Shown here: positions 46,797 to 58,397 of the stretch, piece after piece
Position numbering within the stretch: position 1 is the first letter of the stretch
Layout of the letters: each line of letters begins with the position of its first letter
Assembly (NCBI RefSeq): GCF_011745145.1
Contig: NZ_CP050191.1
Location: forward strand, 2,681,054 to 2,745,053
Direction: 5' to 3'
Source of the DNA: Mycobacterium sp. DL440
GTDB lineage: Bacteria > Actinomycetota > Actinomycetes > Mycobacteriales > Mycobacteriaceae
Length of the DNA: 64,000 nt
Notes under the pieces: generated by a model
The model's input: the letters and a program-made list of their open reading frames with translations, nothing else
Database searches by the model: none
What the model was told of the DNA's origin: nothing
Made by a program: the position numbers and the translations under genes

Positions 46797-47489
46797 TCAG
46801 GCGCTGCGTACGTCGGTGTCCGCCGCCAGCTCGGCGTGGATGGTCCGCAGGTCGGAAACATCGAGGGCACCGAGGGTTTCAACGTGCCTGCGCCGCGTCC
46901 CCGCGGGAACCTCGATATCGTTGGGTACCACCAACACCGGGCAACCCGCGGCTTCGGCCGCTACCGTTCCGGTGACCGAATCCTCTACGGCCAGGCAGTG
47001 CTCTACGGGCACCCCGAGCAGGTGTGCGGCCCGCAGGTAGGGATCCGGCGCCGGTTTGGCCCGGTCGACCTCGTCACCGCAGACGCTCACCGTGAAGTAG
47101 TGGCTACCAATGCTTTTCAGGGCCCGCTCAGTGAGCCCGCGGCGGGTGTTGGTCACCAATGCCATCGGAATCCCGGCGGCGGTGAGCCCGTCGAGCATCT
47201 CTTGGGCGCCCGGCCGCCACGGCAGTCCCTGCTCGAACAGCTCACCGGTGTAATCGTGCAGCCAGTCCGCCGTTTCGGCCATGGCAGCGGGGTCGGGTTC
47301 CAGCCCCAGATCGTCGTAGACGATGCGCATCACGCTCTCGGCCGAGCCACCGACGGTCGATTCCCGGACCTCGGGCGTGAGCACCCCGCCCATCTGCGCG
47401 TACAGCGCGTGCATGGCGATGTCCCACAGCTTTTCGGAGTCGACGAGCGTGCCGTCCATATCCCAGAGCACAGCACGCATGGCGCCCAT
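46797..47489 (-). CDS. HAD-superfamily phosphatase (subfamily IA)
   Basis: This 230-aa protein has nucleophile motif LWDMDGTLVDSEKLW, motif II VTNTRRGL, motif III Lys in KPAPDPYL and motif IV EDSVTG. The cap domain is helical, as in beta-phosphoglucomutase-like and phosphoglycolate phosphatases. The substrate is unknown; a sugar phosphate is plausible beside a glucose permease. Met4 is an alternative start. It diverges from the NmrA-like gene with 36 bp between starts. Confidence 0.88.
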   Translation of the reverse strand: MGAMRAVLWDMDGTLVDSEKLWDIAMHALYAQMGGVLTPEVRESTVGGSAESVMRIVYDDLGLEPDPAAMAETADWLHDYTGELFEQGLPWRPGAQEMLDGLTAAGIPMALVTNTRRGLTERALKSIGSHYFTVSVCGDEVDRAKPAPDPYLRAAHLLGVPVEHCLAVEDSVTGTVAAEAAGCPVLVVPNDIEVPAGTRRRHVETLGALDVSDLRTIHAELAADTDVRSA

Positions 47490-47525
47490 TCTCCCATTGT
47501 CGGACCGCGTCGATAACGTGGGAGC

Positions 47526-48332
47526 ATGACGGTATTGGTGACGGGAGCCACAGGAAACATCGGCAGGCGCGTCGTGGACGAACTAATTCGTTTGGGCGGC
47601 AGCGGTATCGGGGACATCCGCGCATTGACCACAAACCCGGCGAAGGCGGCGCTGCCCGAATCTGTGACAGCAATCACCGGATACCTGGGGAAACCGGAGA
47701 CGCTGCCGGCCGCGTTCGAAGGTGTCGAATGCGTGTATCTGGCCCCGTTCCCTGCGACCGTCGGCCCGACACTCGAGCTGATGGTGCAGGCGGGCGTGCA
47801 GTACGTGGTGGCGCTGTCCGGTGGGGCGCACTGGGCGGACCACGCCGATGCGGTCACCGCTTCCGGCCTGGCGCACACCCAGCTCGGGCCCGGCGAGTTC
47901 TGTGAGAACTTCGCGATGTGGGGTCCGCAGATCAAGACCGGCACGGTCCACGATGTCAGTCCGGAGCACGTCCAGTCACCGGTGTCGATGGATGACATCG
48001 CCCGGGTGGCGGCACACCTGTTGACGGCGCCGGCGGATGCTCACCTCGGCGCGATGTACGAGCTGACCGGTCCGGCCGCGCTGTCCCGCGCCGATATCGC
48101 CCGCCAGATCGGCGCGGGAATCGGCGTGCCCGTCGAGATGCGACGGTGTAGCCGTGCCGAGGCCGAAGAGCTGTTGCGCCCCGTCATGGGTGACGCTGCG
48201 CACTGGTATCTCGACCTGTTCGATGGCGACCTGGTACAACAGTCCGCCAACGACACCGTCGAGCGGCTGACGGGCACGCCGGCCGAATCGATGGCACAGT
48301 GGGCAGCCCGCAACCGCAGCCTCTTCACGTAG
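47526..48332 (+). CDS. NmrA/atypical SDR NAD(P)-binding protein
   Basis: This 268-aa protein has the cofactor motif VTGATGNIGRRVVDEL (residues 5-20) and lacks a classical Tyr-x3-Lys. It resembles NmrA-like and NAD(P)H:quinone oxidoreductase-like proteins that sense the redox cofactor or reduce quinones. It is alone and convergent with metH. Confidence 0.83.
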   Translation: MTVLVTGATGNIGRRVVDELIRLGGSGIGDIRALTTNPAKAALPESVTAITGYLGKPETLPAAFEGVECVYLAPFPATVGPTLELMVQAGVQYVVALSGGAHWADHADAVTASGLAHTQLGPGEFCENFAMWGPQIKTGTVHDVSPEHVQSPVSMDDIARVAAHLLTAPADAHLGAMYELTGPAALSRADIARQIGAGIGVPVEMRRCSRAEAEELLRPVMGDAAHWYLDLFDGDLVQQSANDTVERLTGTPAESMAQWAARNRSLFT

Positions 48333-48343
48333 CCACCCCCGGC

Positions 48344-48375
48344 TTGGACCGGAAACGGGAACTGTTCCGGTCCAA
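48344..48375. terminator. bidirectional hairpin terminator between convergent genes
   Basis: TTGGACCGGAA (48344-48354) and TTCCGGTCCAA (48365-48375) are perfect 11-bp arms with a 10-base loop. It lies between the stops of the NmrA-like gene (48332) and metH (48391), where a shared terminator is expected. Confidence 0.8.
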
Positions 48376-48390
48376 CCGGTTTCGACTCGA

Positions 48391-52137
<3,747 letters not shown>

Positions 52138-52142
52138 GTGCA

Positions 52143-52250
52143 CTCCTTCCGTAACGGAAGGCGTCCTTGACTCTGCCGAGCGTGGCGGATACCGAGGGGG
52201 ATCCAGTCCCCCCCAGACAACCGTTGCAACGCCTCTCGACCAGAAGAGTC
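52143..52250 (-). ncRNA. probable S-adenosylhomocysteine (SAH) riboswitch in the metH leader
   Basis: Read on the minus strand, P1 is GACTCT (52250-52245) with AGAGTC (52174-52169) plus CGAG with CTCG. The core CGAGAGGCGTTGCAACGG and later CCGCCACGCTCGG follow the SAH riboswitch consensus (GAGGAGCGCUGCRACGG ... CCGCCAGGCUCGG) with one change in CCAGG. Inside P2, GGGGGA and TCCCCC form a hairpin. The pseudoknot pairs AGGCGT (52234-52229) with ACGCCT (52164-52159). That second strand overlaps the hairpin CCTTCCG-TTA-CGGAAGG (52161-52145), which hides the Shine-Dalgarno site. Ligand binding would free it, so SAH should turn metH on. Confidence 0.82.
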
Positions 52251-52252
52251 TA

Positions 52253-52444
52253 CGTCGCCACCCGATCGACGTCTGGACGCCCAACGCGTCGCTGCGATCG
52301 ACCCGACCTGCTTGGCGACGCGTGCCCCTGACCAGATTGCAGCCGAACGTATTTCGTGTCGACTGCCCCGTCACCCACCACTACGCGCTGCGACCAGGTG
52401 TCCAGCAGGTCGGTGTCGTAGGCAGACTTGTCGGCGGCAGCCAT
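52253..52444 (-). pseudogene. 5' fossil of an M. tuberculosis-type metH
   Basis: The frame opens at ATG 52444 and reads MAAADKSAYDTDLLD, then [11 protein letters not shown]. The M. tuberculosis MetH start, from memory, is MTAADKHLYDTDLLD, SQRVMVGDGAM. Identity covers about the first 28 codons (52361-52444) and then stops abruptly; the rest of the frame is unrelated and ends at a TAG abutting the riboswitch. The intact metH downstream is of a different type. This therefore looks like the left-over beginning of a displaced native metH, in its native place next to the PAC2 gene. Confidence 0.75.
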
Positions 52445-52450
52445 ACAAAC

Positions 52451-52456
52451 AGGATA
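52451..52456 (-). promoter_or_regulatory. probable metH promoter -10 element
   Basis: TATCCT on the minus strand stands 6 bases upstream of the fossil ATG (52444), a spacing typical of leaderless or near-leaderless mycobacterial transcripts. It would be the original metH promoter. Transcription from it would now run through the fossil and the riboswitch into the new metH. No clear -35 element is seen. Confidence 0.45.
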
Positions 52457-52545
52457 GTCCGTCTATCAAATGCCGCTGTTCGGCGCCGCGGCGACCCGCA
52501 CGTACAACGGGCTCATCGGCACCATCCAAGGCTTAGGCTGAAGGT

Positions 52546-53424
52546 GTGACACCGTCGTATCCGAACGCCGGCCGGCGTATGAACCTGCCCGATTTGAAGG
52601 ACGCCACCGTCGTGGCGGCTTTCGAGGGCTGGAATGACGCCGGCGACGCGGCCAGTGACGCGCTGGACCACCTGGATGCGATCTGGGAAGCCCAACCGAT
52701 CGTCGAGATCGACGACGAGTCGTACTACGACTATCAGGTGAACCGCCCGGTGATTCGTCAGGTCGACGGCGTCACCCGCGAACTCGTGTGGCCCTCGATG
52801 CGGATCTCGCACTGCCGCCCCCCGGGCAGCAACCGCGACGTGGTGCTGATGCACGGCGTCGAACCCAACATGCGCTGGCGCACCTTCTGCGCCGAGTTGC
52901 TGGCCATCGCCGACAAACTGAACGTGCAGACCGTGGTGATCCTGGGCGCGCTGCTGGCCGACACCCCACACACCAGGCCGGTGCCGGTATCGGGCTCGGC
53001 GTATTCCGCCGAGTCGGCGAAGGTCTTCGGGCTGGAGGAAACCCGCTACGAAGGTCCGACCGGGATCGCCGGGGTGTTCCAGGACGCCTGCGTCCAGGCC
53101 GGTATCCCAGCGGTGACGTTCTGGGCGGCGGTTCCGCACTACGTGTCGCAGCCGCCCAGCCCCAAGGCGACGGTGGCCCTGTTGCGCCGGGTCGAGGACG
53201 TGCTGGACGTCGAGGTGCCATTGGCCGATCTGCCCGCCGCCGCCGAGGAGTGGGAGCAGGCCGTCTCCGAGATGACGGCCGAGGACGAGGAGATCGCCGA
53301 ATACGTCGCCTCCTTGGAGGAGCGCGGCGACGCCGAGGTCGACATGAACGAGGCACTCGGCAAGATCGACGGCGACGCGCTGGCCGCTGAGTTCGAGCGC
53401 TACCTGCGTAGGCGCGGACGTTAG
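52546..53424 (+). CDS. PAC2-family protein (Rv2125-like)
   Basis: This 292-aa protein has the PAC2 (proteasome assembly chaperone-like) fold: VVAAFEGWNDAGDAASDAL near the start, then VVLMHGVEPNMRW, GALLADTPHTRPVPV and AVPHYVSQPPSPKA. M. tuberculosis Rv2125 has the same length and position, divergent from metH. The function of the bacterial members is unsettled. The GTG at 52546 is the start. Confidence 0.9.
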   Translation: MTPSYPNAGRRMNLPDLKDATVVAAFEGWNDAGDAASDALDHLDAIWEAQPIVEIDDESYYDYQVNRPVIRQVDGVTRELVWPSMRISHCRPPGSNRDVVLMHGVEPNMRWRTFCAELLAIADKLNVQTVVILGALLADTPHTRPVPVSGSAYSAESAKVFGLEETRYEGPTGIAGVFQDACVQAGIPAVTFWAAVPHYVSQPPSPKATVALLRRVEDVLDVEVPLADLPAAAEEWEQAVSEMTAEDEEIAEYVASLEERGDAEVDMNEALGKIDGDALAAEFERYLRRRGR

Positions 53425-53458
53425 CACTCAAGAGGGGCGCCGTCGGCGCGGGTGATAG

Positions 53459-54892
53459 CTACACCCGCTCCGGCTTCGGCGCCTGCCACACCCCGTTGAC
53501 GGCGTCCGGCTTGGGCCAGTACAACCGCAGCACCACCACGAACGGCCCTTTCGGTGCGGGCAGCCAGTTGGCCTCCTTGCCTGCACCCGGGGATTGGTTC
53601 TGGATCGACAACGTGTAACCGCCGTCGGGATCAGCGACCAGGTCGGGCAGCATCTCGGAGTTGATCAGGTAGCGATTGATCGGGTTGGCCACCAGCAGGC
53701 TGGACGGCAGCTGATACATGGTCAGCGACCAGAACGCGTTGACCGGCGGCAGCTGGCCCTTGGCGAACCGATAGGTGTATTTCTGCGATCCGCTCAGCGG
53801 TTGCCCACTGGCATCGGCCGTCGCGCTCGGGTAGATCGCCTCGGCGGCCGTGTTGCCATAGATGCCCAGCACCGCGCCGGCCATCCGGTACAGGTAGTTG
53901 CCCTTCAGGTCCTCGGCGGTACCGAAGAACTGCGCCGAACCGACCTCACCGGTGTCGACCTTGTCCTTCTTGAGCGTGTTGAACTCGGCCCAGGCGTCGG
54001 CCATGCCGGCCTCGATCGCCTTGCGCCGCTCCGGCGCCAGCTTGTCGGCATCGAAGTCACCCTCGGGGCCGATGCCGATGCTGGCGAACCGGTCGCGCAG
54101 CTCCTTCTCCTGGGGCAGCACCGGGGCGAATCGCAATGCGAAGTTGAGGGTTTCGAAGAACTGCGGTGAGGTCTTCTGCTGGTCGGGAGTCAACGGCGGG
54201 GCGAAATCGATCGGGGCGGCGGCCGGCGGCGCGGGCTGATTGAGATACGCCGACAACGGCGTCACCTGGTAGCCGGACTGGATCTTCTCGACCGCGTCGA
54301 GATCGGACTCGCCGAACAACTGGGTGCGGTACAGCACCATCATCAGATCGGTGTCCGAGCGGATCACCTCGTTGATGCCCTCGGGTTTGTCGCCCTTCCA
54401 ATTCGGGCCGGCCAGCAGGAACTTCCCGCCGCCGTTACCTGTGGTGCGGCTGCCCACGTAGGCCTCGTTGTAGGTGTAACCGTCGACGAACTGCAATGAG
54501 TAGTAGCGGTCCTGCTCGATCGGCGGGACGGTGAGCACCAGCGGTTCGGTGCGCAGGTCGGCGCCGAGGCTGGAATATGGGGTGTCAGAGTTCGGTGTCT
54601 GGATCGCCCCGTCCTGCGGCCCGTACACCCGGGCGGTGCTGTGTACCTCGTTCCAGCCGCCCTTGTACTCGGGATCGGAGGTGTCGACGAAGTAGGAGTG
54701 CATCACCCGGTAGTTGTCGACCATCGGGAAGCCGTAGATGTAGGCCTCCTTGGCGATGGCCCGCACCTGTTCGAGGGGTACCTCGGCGGGCGGTGCCCCG
54801 CCCGGCGGCGCCGGGGTGGTCTCGGCGGCACGCTCGGTGCCGGCACACCCGGCCAGGACGGCGGTCAGCAGGAACACCGCGGCAAGGCGCAT
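53459..54892 (-). CDS. DUF1254/DUF1214 lipoprotein
   Basis: This 477-aa protein has a lipoprotein signal (LLTAVLAGC, Cys16), a DUF1254 domain (AYIYGFPMVDNYRVMH, then TPNSDTPYSSLGADLRTEPLVL) and a C-terminal DUF1214 domain (VNAFWSLTMYQLP, ..NRYLINSEMLP). The architecture is widespread but has no assigned reaction. The start at 54892 overlaps the SDR stop by one base (TGATG), so translation is coupled. M. tuberculosis has no such gene next to its Rv2129c, as far as I recall. Confidence 0.87.
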   Translation of the reverse strand: MRLAAVFLLTAVLAGCAGTERAAETTPAPPGGAPPAEVPLEQVRAIAKEAYIYGFPMVDNYRVMHSYFVDTSDPEYKGGWNEVHSTARVYGPQDGAIQTPNSDTPYSSLGADLRTEPLVLTVPPIEQDRYYSLQFVDGYTYNEAYVGSRTTGNGGGKFLLAGPNWKGDKPEGINEVIRSDTDLMMVLYRTQLFGESDLDAVEKIQSGYQVTPLSAYLNQPAPPAAAPIDFAPPLTPDQQKTSPQFFETLNFALRFAPVLPQEKELRDRFASIGIGPEGDFDADKLAPERRKAIEAGMADAWAEFNTLKKDKVDTGEVGSAQFFGTAEDLKGNYLYRMAGAVLGIYGNTAAEAIYPSATADASGQPLSGSQKYTYRFAKGQLPPVNAFWSLTMYQLPSSLLVANPINRYLINSEMLPDLVADPDGGYTLSIQNQSPGAGKEANWLPAPKGPFVVVLRLYWPKPDAVNGVWQAPKPERV

Positions 54893-55770
54893 CACGGCTT
54901 CTCCAGGGCCTCGATGCGGGCGCTGGTCGAGCGGCCCAGTGCGGCAGCCTCGGCGTCGAGTTTCGGCAGCAGCGTCGGAGTGAACTTGCGGATGTCGCGT
55001 TCGGCCAGCGGCGTGGTGACGAACGGCCGGATCCACCGGAACGCCCCGACCCATTCCGGGCTGTAGATGCGCTTCTTGCGTCCCTCGATGCCCTTGACGA
55101 AGGCCGCACCGCAGGCGTCGACGGTGGTGGTCCGGTTCAGGGGCGGCGGCAGCTTCGACAGCATTTCCTGGAAGGCCGACAGGTCCGACTTGGCGTCCTG
55201 CACCAGCGGGGTGTCGATCCAGCTCATGTGCGCCGAGCCGACGTCGACGCCGAGGTGGGCCACCTCGAGGCGCAGCGTGTTGGCGAAGTACTCGGCACCG
55301 GCCTTGGAGGCGTGATAGGCGGCCAGCCCGGGTGCCGAGGTGAAGGCCGCGAGCGAGGACACCACCAGCACGTACCCGCGGCGCTTGACGACGGACGGCA
55401 GCGTGGCCCGCACGGTGTTGAACACGCCGGTCACGTTGATGTCGATGACCCGCTTGAACGCCTCGGGGTCCACCTGCAGGACCGAACCGAAGCTGGCGAT
55501 GCCGGCGTTGGCCATCACGATGTCGATGCCGCCGAAACGCTCGACGGCGGCGTCAGCGGCCTTCTGCATGGCGGCCAGATCGCGCACGTCGGCCAGCGCC
55601 GTCAACACATGCTCCTCGCCGAGTTCGGCGGCCAGCGCGCTCAACGGCGCCTCATCGAGGTCGGTGAGCACCAGCTTGGCGCCCCTGCGTCGGAGTCGGC
55701 GGGCCACCTCGGCACCGATCCCGCGTGCACCGCCGGTGATGAAGACGACTTTCCCGTTCACTGAGCCCAT
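54892..55770 (-). CDS. short-chain dehydrogenase (Rv2129c-like)
   Basis: This 292-aa classical SDR has cofactor motif ITGGARGIGAEVA (residues 11-23), NAG in MANAGIASFG, the Ser of VVSSLAAF and Tyr-x3-Lys in AAYHASKAGAEYF. The C-terminal 40 residues are longer than in most SDRs and match the Rv2129c group. It follows mshC by 27 bp in the same direction, as in M. tuberculosis. The substrate is unknown. Confidence 0.9.
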   Translation of the reverse strand: MGSVNGKVVFITGGARGIGAEVARRLRRRGAKLVLTDLDEAPLSALAAELGEEHVLTALADVRDLAAMQKAADAAVERFGGIDIVMANAGIASFGSVLQVDPEAFKRVIDINVTGVFNTVRATLPSVVKRRGYVLVVSSLAAFTSAPGLAAYHASKAGAEYFANTLRLEVAHLGVDVGSAHMSWIDTPLVQDAKSDLSAFQEMLSKLPPPLNRTTTVDACGAAFVKGIEGRKKRIYSPEWVGAFRWIRPFVTTPLAERDIRKFTPTLLPKLDAEAAALGRSTSARIEALEKP

Positions 55771-55797
55771 GGTGGCTAAACCTACCCGCCGGGACCG

Positions 55798-57036
55798 TTA
55801 CAGATCCACACCCAGCAGTGCGTCGACAGTGGCGGCCACGGTACCCGGCGCTTCGGTGTCATGCCCGCCGTAGGCCAACGCATCGGTACACCAACCATCC
55901 AGTGCGGCAAGCGCTTTCGGGGTGTTCAGATCGTCGGCGAGGTATTGACGCACCCGGGCCACCACATCGGTGGCATCCGGACCGGCGGGCAGCGCCGTGG
56001 CGGTGCGCCACTGTTTCAGCCGGACGTTGGCCGCCTCCAGCACCGCGTCGCTCCAGAACCGGTCGGTGCGGTAATGCCCGGCGAACAGCCCGAGCCGAAT
56101 GGCCGACGTGTCGACGCCCTGCGCGCGCAGCCGGGACACCAACACCAGGTTGCCGCGGCTCTTGCTCATCTTGTGCCCGTCCCAGCCGATCATGCCGGCG
56201 TGCACGTAGTGGCGGGCGAATCTCCGCTCCCCCGTGACGGATTCGGCGTGCGCTGCGGAGAACTCGTGGTGCGGGAAGATCAGGTCGCTGCCGCCACCCT
56301 GGATGTCCAGTCCGGAGCCGATGCGGGTGAGCGCGATCGCCGAGCACTCCACGTGCCAGCCGGGCCGGCCCGCTCCGAACGGTGACGGCCAGCTGGGCTC
56401 ACCGGGCCGTTCGGCACGCCACAGCAGGGCGTCGAGCTCGTCGCTCTTGCCTGTGCGATCGGGATCACCGCCCCGCTCGCCGAACAGCCGAAGCATGGTC
56501 TCGCGGTCGTAGCCCGACTCGTAGCCGAACTGCGCAGTGGCGTCGGCGCGGTAGTACACGTCGGGGTATTGGGCGTCGTCGACGACATAGGCCGCACCCG
56601 AGGCAAGCATCTTCTCCACCAACTCGACCACCTCGGAGATGGTCTCGGTGGCGGCCACGTAGTCGCGCGGGGGCAGCACCCGCAGTGCCCCCATGTCCTC
56701 GCGGAAGAGCTGGGTTTCGCGGTCACCCAGGTCACGCCAGTCGATGCCGTCGCGGTCGGCCCGCTCGAACAGCGGATCGTCCACATCGGTGACGTTCTGC
56801 ACGTAGTGCACGGTGTGCCCGGCGTCCAGCCACAGCCGGTGCACCAGGTCGAAGGTCAGGTAGGTCGCGGCGTGGCCCAGATGGGTGGCGTCATAGGGGG
56901 TGATGCCGCACACGTACATGGTGGCCGTCGGTCCCGGCGTGACCGGACGTACCTGCCGGTCAGCGCTGTCGTACAGCCGCAGCTGCGGACCACGCCCTTC
57001 CAGCACCGGAATTGACGGTGCCGACCACGATTGCAT
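55798..57036 (-). CDS. mshC: mycothiol ligase MshC (cysteine:GlcN-Ins ligase)
   Basis: This 412-aa enzyme joins cysteine to glucosaminyl-inositol with ATP in mycothiol synthesis. It is a cysteinyl-tRNA synthetase relative without the anticodon domain. Zinc-site Cys43 is in [17 protein letters not shown] (HIGH-like), a second Cys in WHVECSAI and His in [17 protein letters not shown] is the ATP loop. The ATG at 57036 gives the family length. Gene order cysQ-mshC-SDR is that of M. tuberculosis Rv2131c-Rv2129c. Confidence 0.95.
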   Translation of the reverse strand: MQSWSAPSIPVLEGRGPQLRLYDSADRQVRPVTPGPTATMYVCGITPYDATHLGHAATYLTFDLVHRLWLDAGHTVHYVQNVTDVDDPLFERADRDGIDWRDLGDRETQLFREDMGALRVLPPRDYVAATETISEVVELVEKMLASGAAYVVDDAQYPDVYYRADATAQFGYESGYDRETMLRLFGERGGDPDRTGKSDELDALLWRAERPGEPSWPSPFGAGRPGWHVECSAIALTRIGSGLDIQGGGSDLIFPHHEFSAAHAESVTGERRFARHYVHAGMIGWDGHKMSKSRGNLVLVSRLRAQGVDTSAIRLGLFAGHYRTDRFWSDAVLEAANVRLKQWRTATALPAGPDATDVVARVRQYLADDLNTPKALAALDGWCTDALAYGGHDTEAPGTVAATVDALLGVDL

Positions 57037-57152
57037 GGCTTCGACTCTAAGGTGCTCGCTCAGGACGGCCTCCCGCCGGTCGGTCCCGCACAGTTCTCCC
57101 AAGTCAGACAACGCCGCCGACGATTCCATTCCCGGACCGCTGCGGAGACCGC

Positions 57153-57914
57153 TCACCGGGCCACCCCGATCGCCTCCAACAGGATCGGCGCCAGCTCTTT
57201 GCGGCACATCACGAAATCCGGCAGGTACGGGTCGGCCCGGTTGTAGCGCAGCTCCGAGCCGTCGAGACGGGACGCGTGCAGTCCCGCGGCCAGGACCACG
57301 CCCGCGGGCGCCGCCGAATCCCATTCCCACTGCCCGCCGGCGTGGATGTAGGCGTCGACGTCACCGCGCACCACGGCCATCGCCTTGGCGCCGGCCGAGC
57401 CGATGCGCACCATCCGGAAATCGAGCTGCTCGCGCATCCGCCACAGCACCGCCGGAGGTCGATTCGAACTCGCGGTGATCAACAGCGGACCGTCGCGGCG
57501 CGGCGAGGGCGGACTGACGGTGTCGCTGCGGTACACCTCACCGCGCGCGGGCAGGGCCACCACGGCGTCCGACAGACCACCGTCGACGCCGACCGAGCGC
57601 TGCCACAGGGCGATGTGCACGGCCCAGTCCTCACGCCCTGGCAGGGAGAACTCATGCGTGCCGTCGACGGGGTCGACGATCCACACCCGATCGGCGTCGA
57701 CGCGGGACAGGTCGTCGACCGCCTCCTCGCTGAGCACGGAGTCGCCGGGACGGGCCTCCGCCAGCCGGTCCAGGATCAGTACGTTGGACCGCCGGTCCCC
57801 CTCGTCGCCGAGGTAGTAGGGGTCGTAGAAACCGACCTCCTCGCGTACGGCCAGCAACAGCTCGCCGGCCTCCTTGGCCACTGCGGCAGCCAGGTCGGCG
57901 TCGGTCGAGTGCAC
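57153..57914 (-). CDS. cysQ: 3'-phosphoadenosine 5'-phosphate phosphatase CysQ (inositol monophosphatase fold)
   Basis: This 253-aa enzyme has the metal-binding motif [15 protein letters not shown] (about residues 79-93), the LSEEAVDD acid cluster and the C-terminal [11 protein letters not shown]. In M. tuberculosis (Rv2131c) it removes the 3' phosphate from PAP/PAPS and tunes sulfur flux; it also acts on fructose bisphosphate and inositol phosphate. It lies upstream of mshC in the same direction. Confidence 0.92.
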   Translation of the reverse strand: MHSTDADLAAAVAKEAGELLLAVREEVGFYDPYYLGDEGDRRSNVLILDRLAEARPGDSVLSEEAVDDLSRVDADRVWIVDPVDGTHEFSLPGREDWAVHIALWQRSVGVDGGLSDAVVALPARGEVYRSDTVSPPSPRRDGPLLITASSNRPPAVLWRMREQLDFRMVRIGSAGAKAMAVVRGDVDAYIHAGGQWEWDSAAPAGVVLAAGLHASRLDGSELRYNRADPYLPDFVMCRKELAPILLEAIGVAR

Positions 57915-57982
57915 CGGTCAAGTATCGGTGGCCCGCCGAATTGGTGTGCTGGCGGGGCCCGTTGTGCCATTAGGGTCGGGCC

Positions 57983-58390
57983 ATGAGCGAGCAGACCCCC
58001 GTAGAAAACTTGTCCGACTCGTGGCGCTGGAAGTTCGATTTCTTCAACACCTACGGCCTGCCGAGCGCGAGCCCCGAGGCCAAGGCCGCATACCGCAACC
58101 TCAGCTTGATGGCCAAGCTGCGGCTCACGTCGAACATCCTGGCGTTCCTGTTCGGGCCGCTCTACTACTTCGTCAAGGGCATGTGGCGCAAGGGTTTGAC
58201 GCTGTTGGCGTTGGTCATCGCGGTGGCCGTAGTCCTGGTGGTGCTCGATGTCAGCGACACGATCGGCCGGGCCGTCAGCTTCGGCGTCTTCGCGCTGGCG
58301 ATGTCCACCGCCAACTACGCCTACTACCTGCACGTGGTGCGCGGCAGCCAGTCGTGGAATCCGTTCGAGGGGTTCGGGCGCGCCCGCTAG
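57983..58390 (+). CDS. DUF2628 small membrane protein
   Basis: This 135-aa protein has an N-terminal amphipathic part (SWRWKFDFFNTYGLPS), then ILAFLFGPLYYFVKGMWRKGL, the DUF2628 motif, and two further hydrophobic helices. Function is unknown. It is divergent from cysQ with 68 bp between starts. Confidence 0.82.
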   Translation: MSEQTPVENLSDSWRWKFDFFNTYGLPSASPEAKAAYRNLSLMAKLRLTSNILAFLFGPLYYFVKGMWRKGLTLLALVIAVAVVLVVLDVSDTIGRAVSFGVFALAMSTANYAYYLHVVRGSQSWNPFEGFGRAR

Positions 58391-58397
58391 AGCCCGG

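Noticed and set aside
52143..52250. Cobalamin or SAM-IV riboswitch upstream of metH
   Set aside because: The B12 box and the SAM-IV core could not be found, whereas the SAH riboswitch core, pseudoknot and expression platform all match.
57037..57330. N-terminal extension of MshC
   Set aside because: Upstream codons are low complexity and run into cysQ; the ATG at 57036 gives the normal family length.
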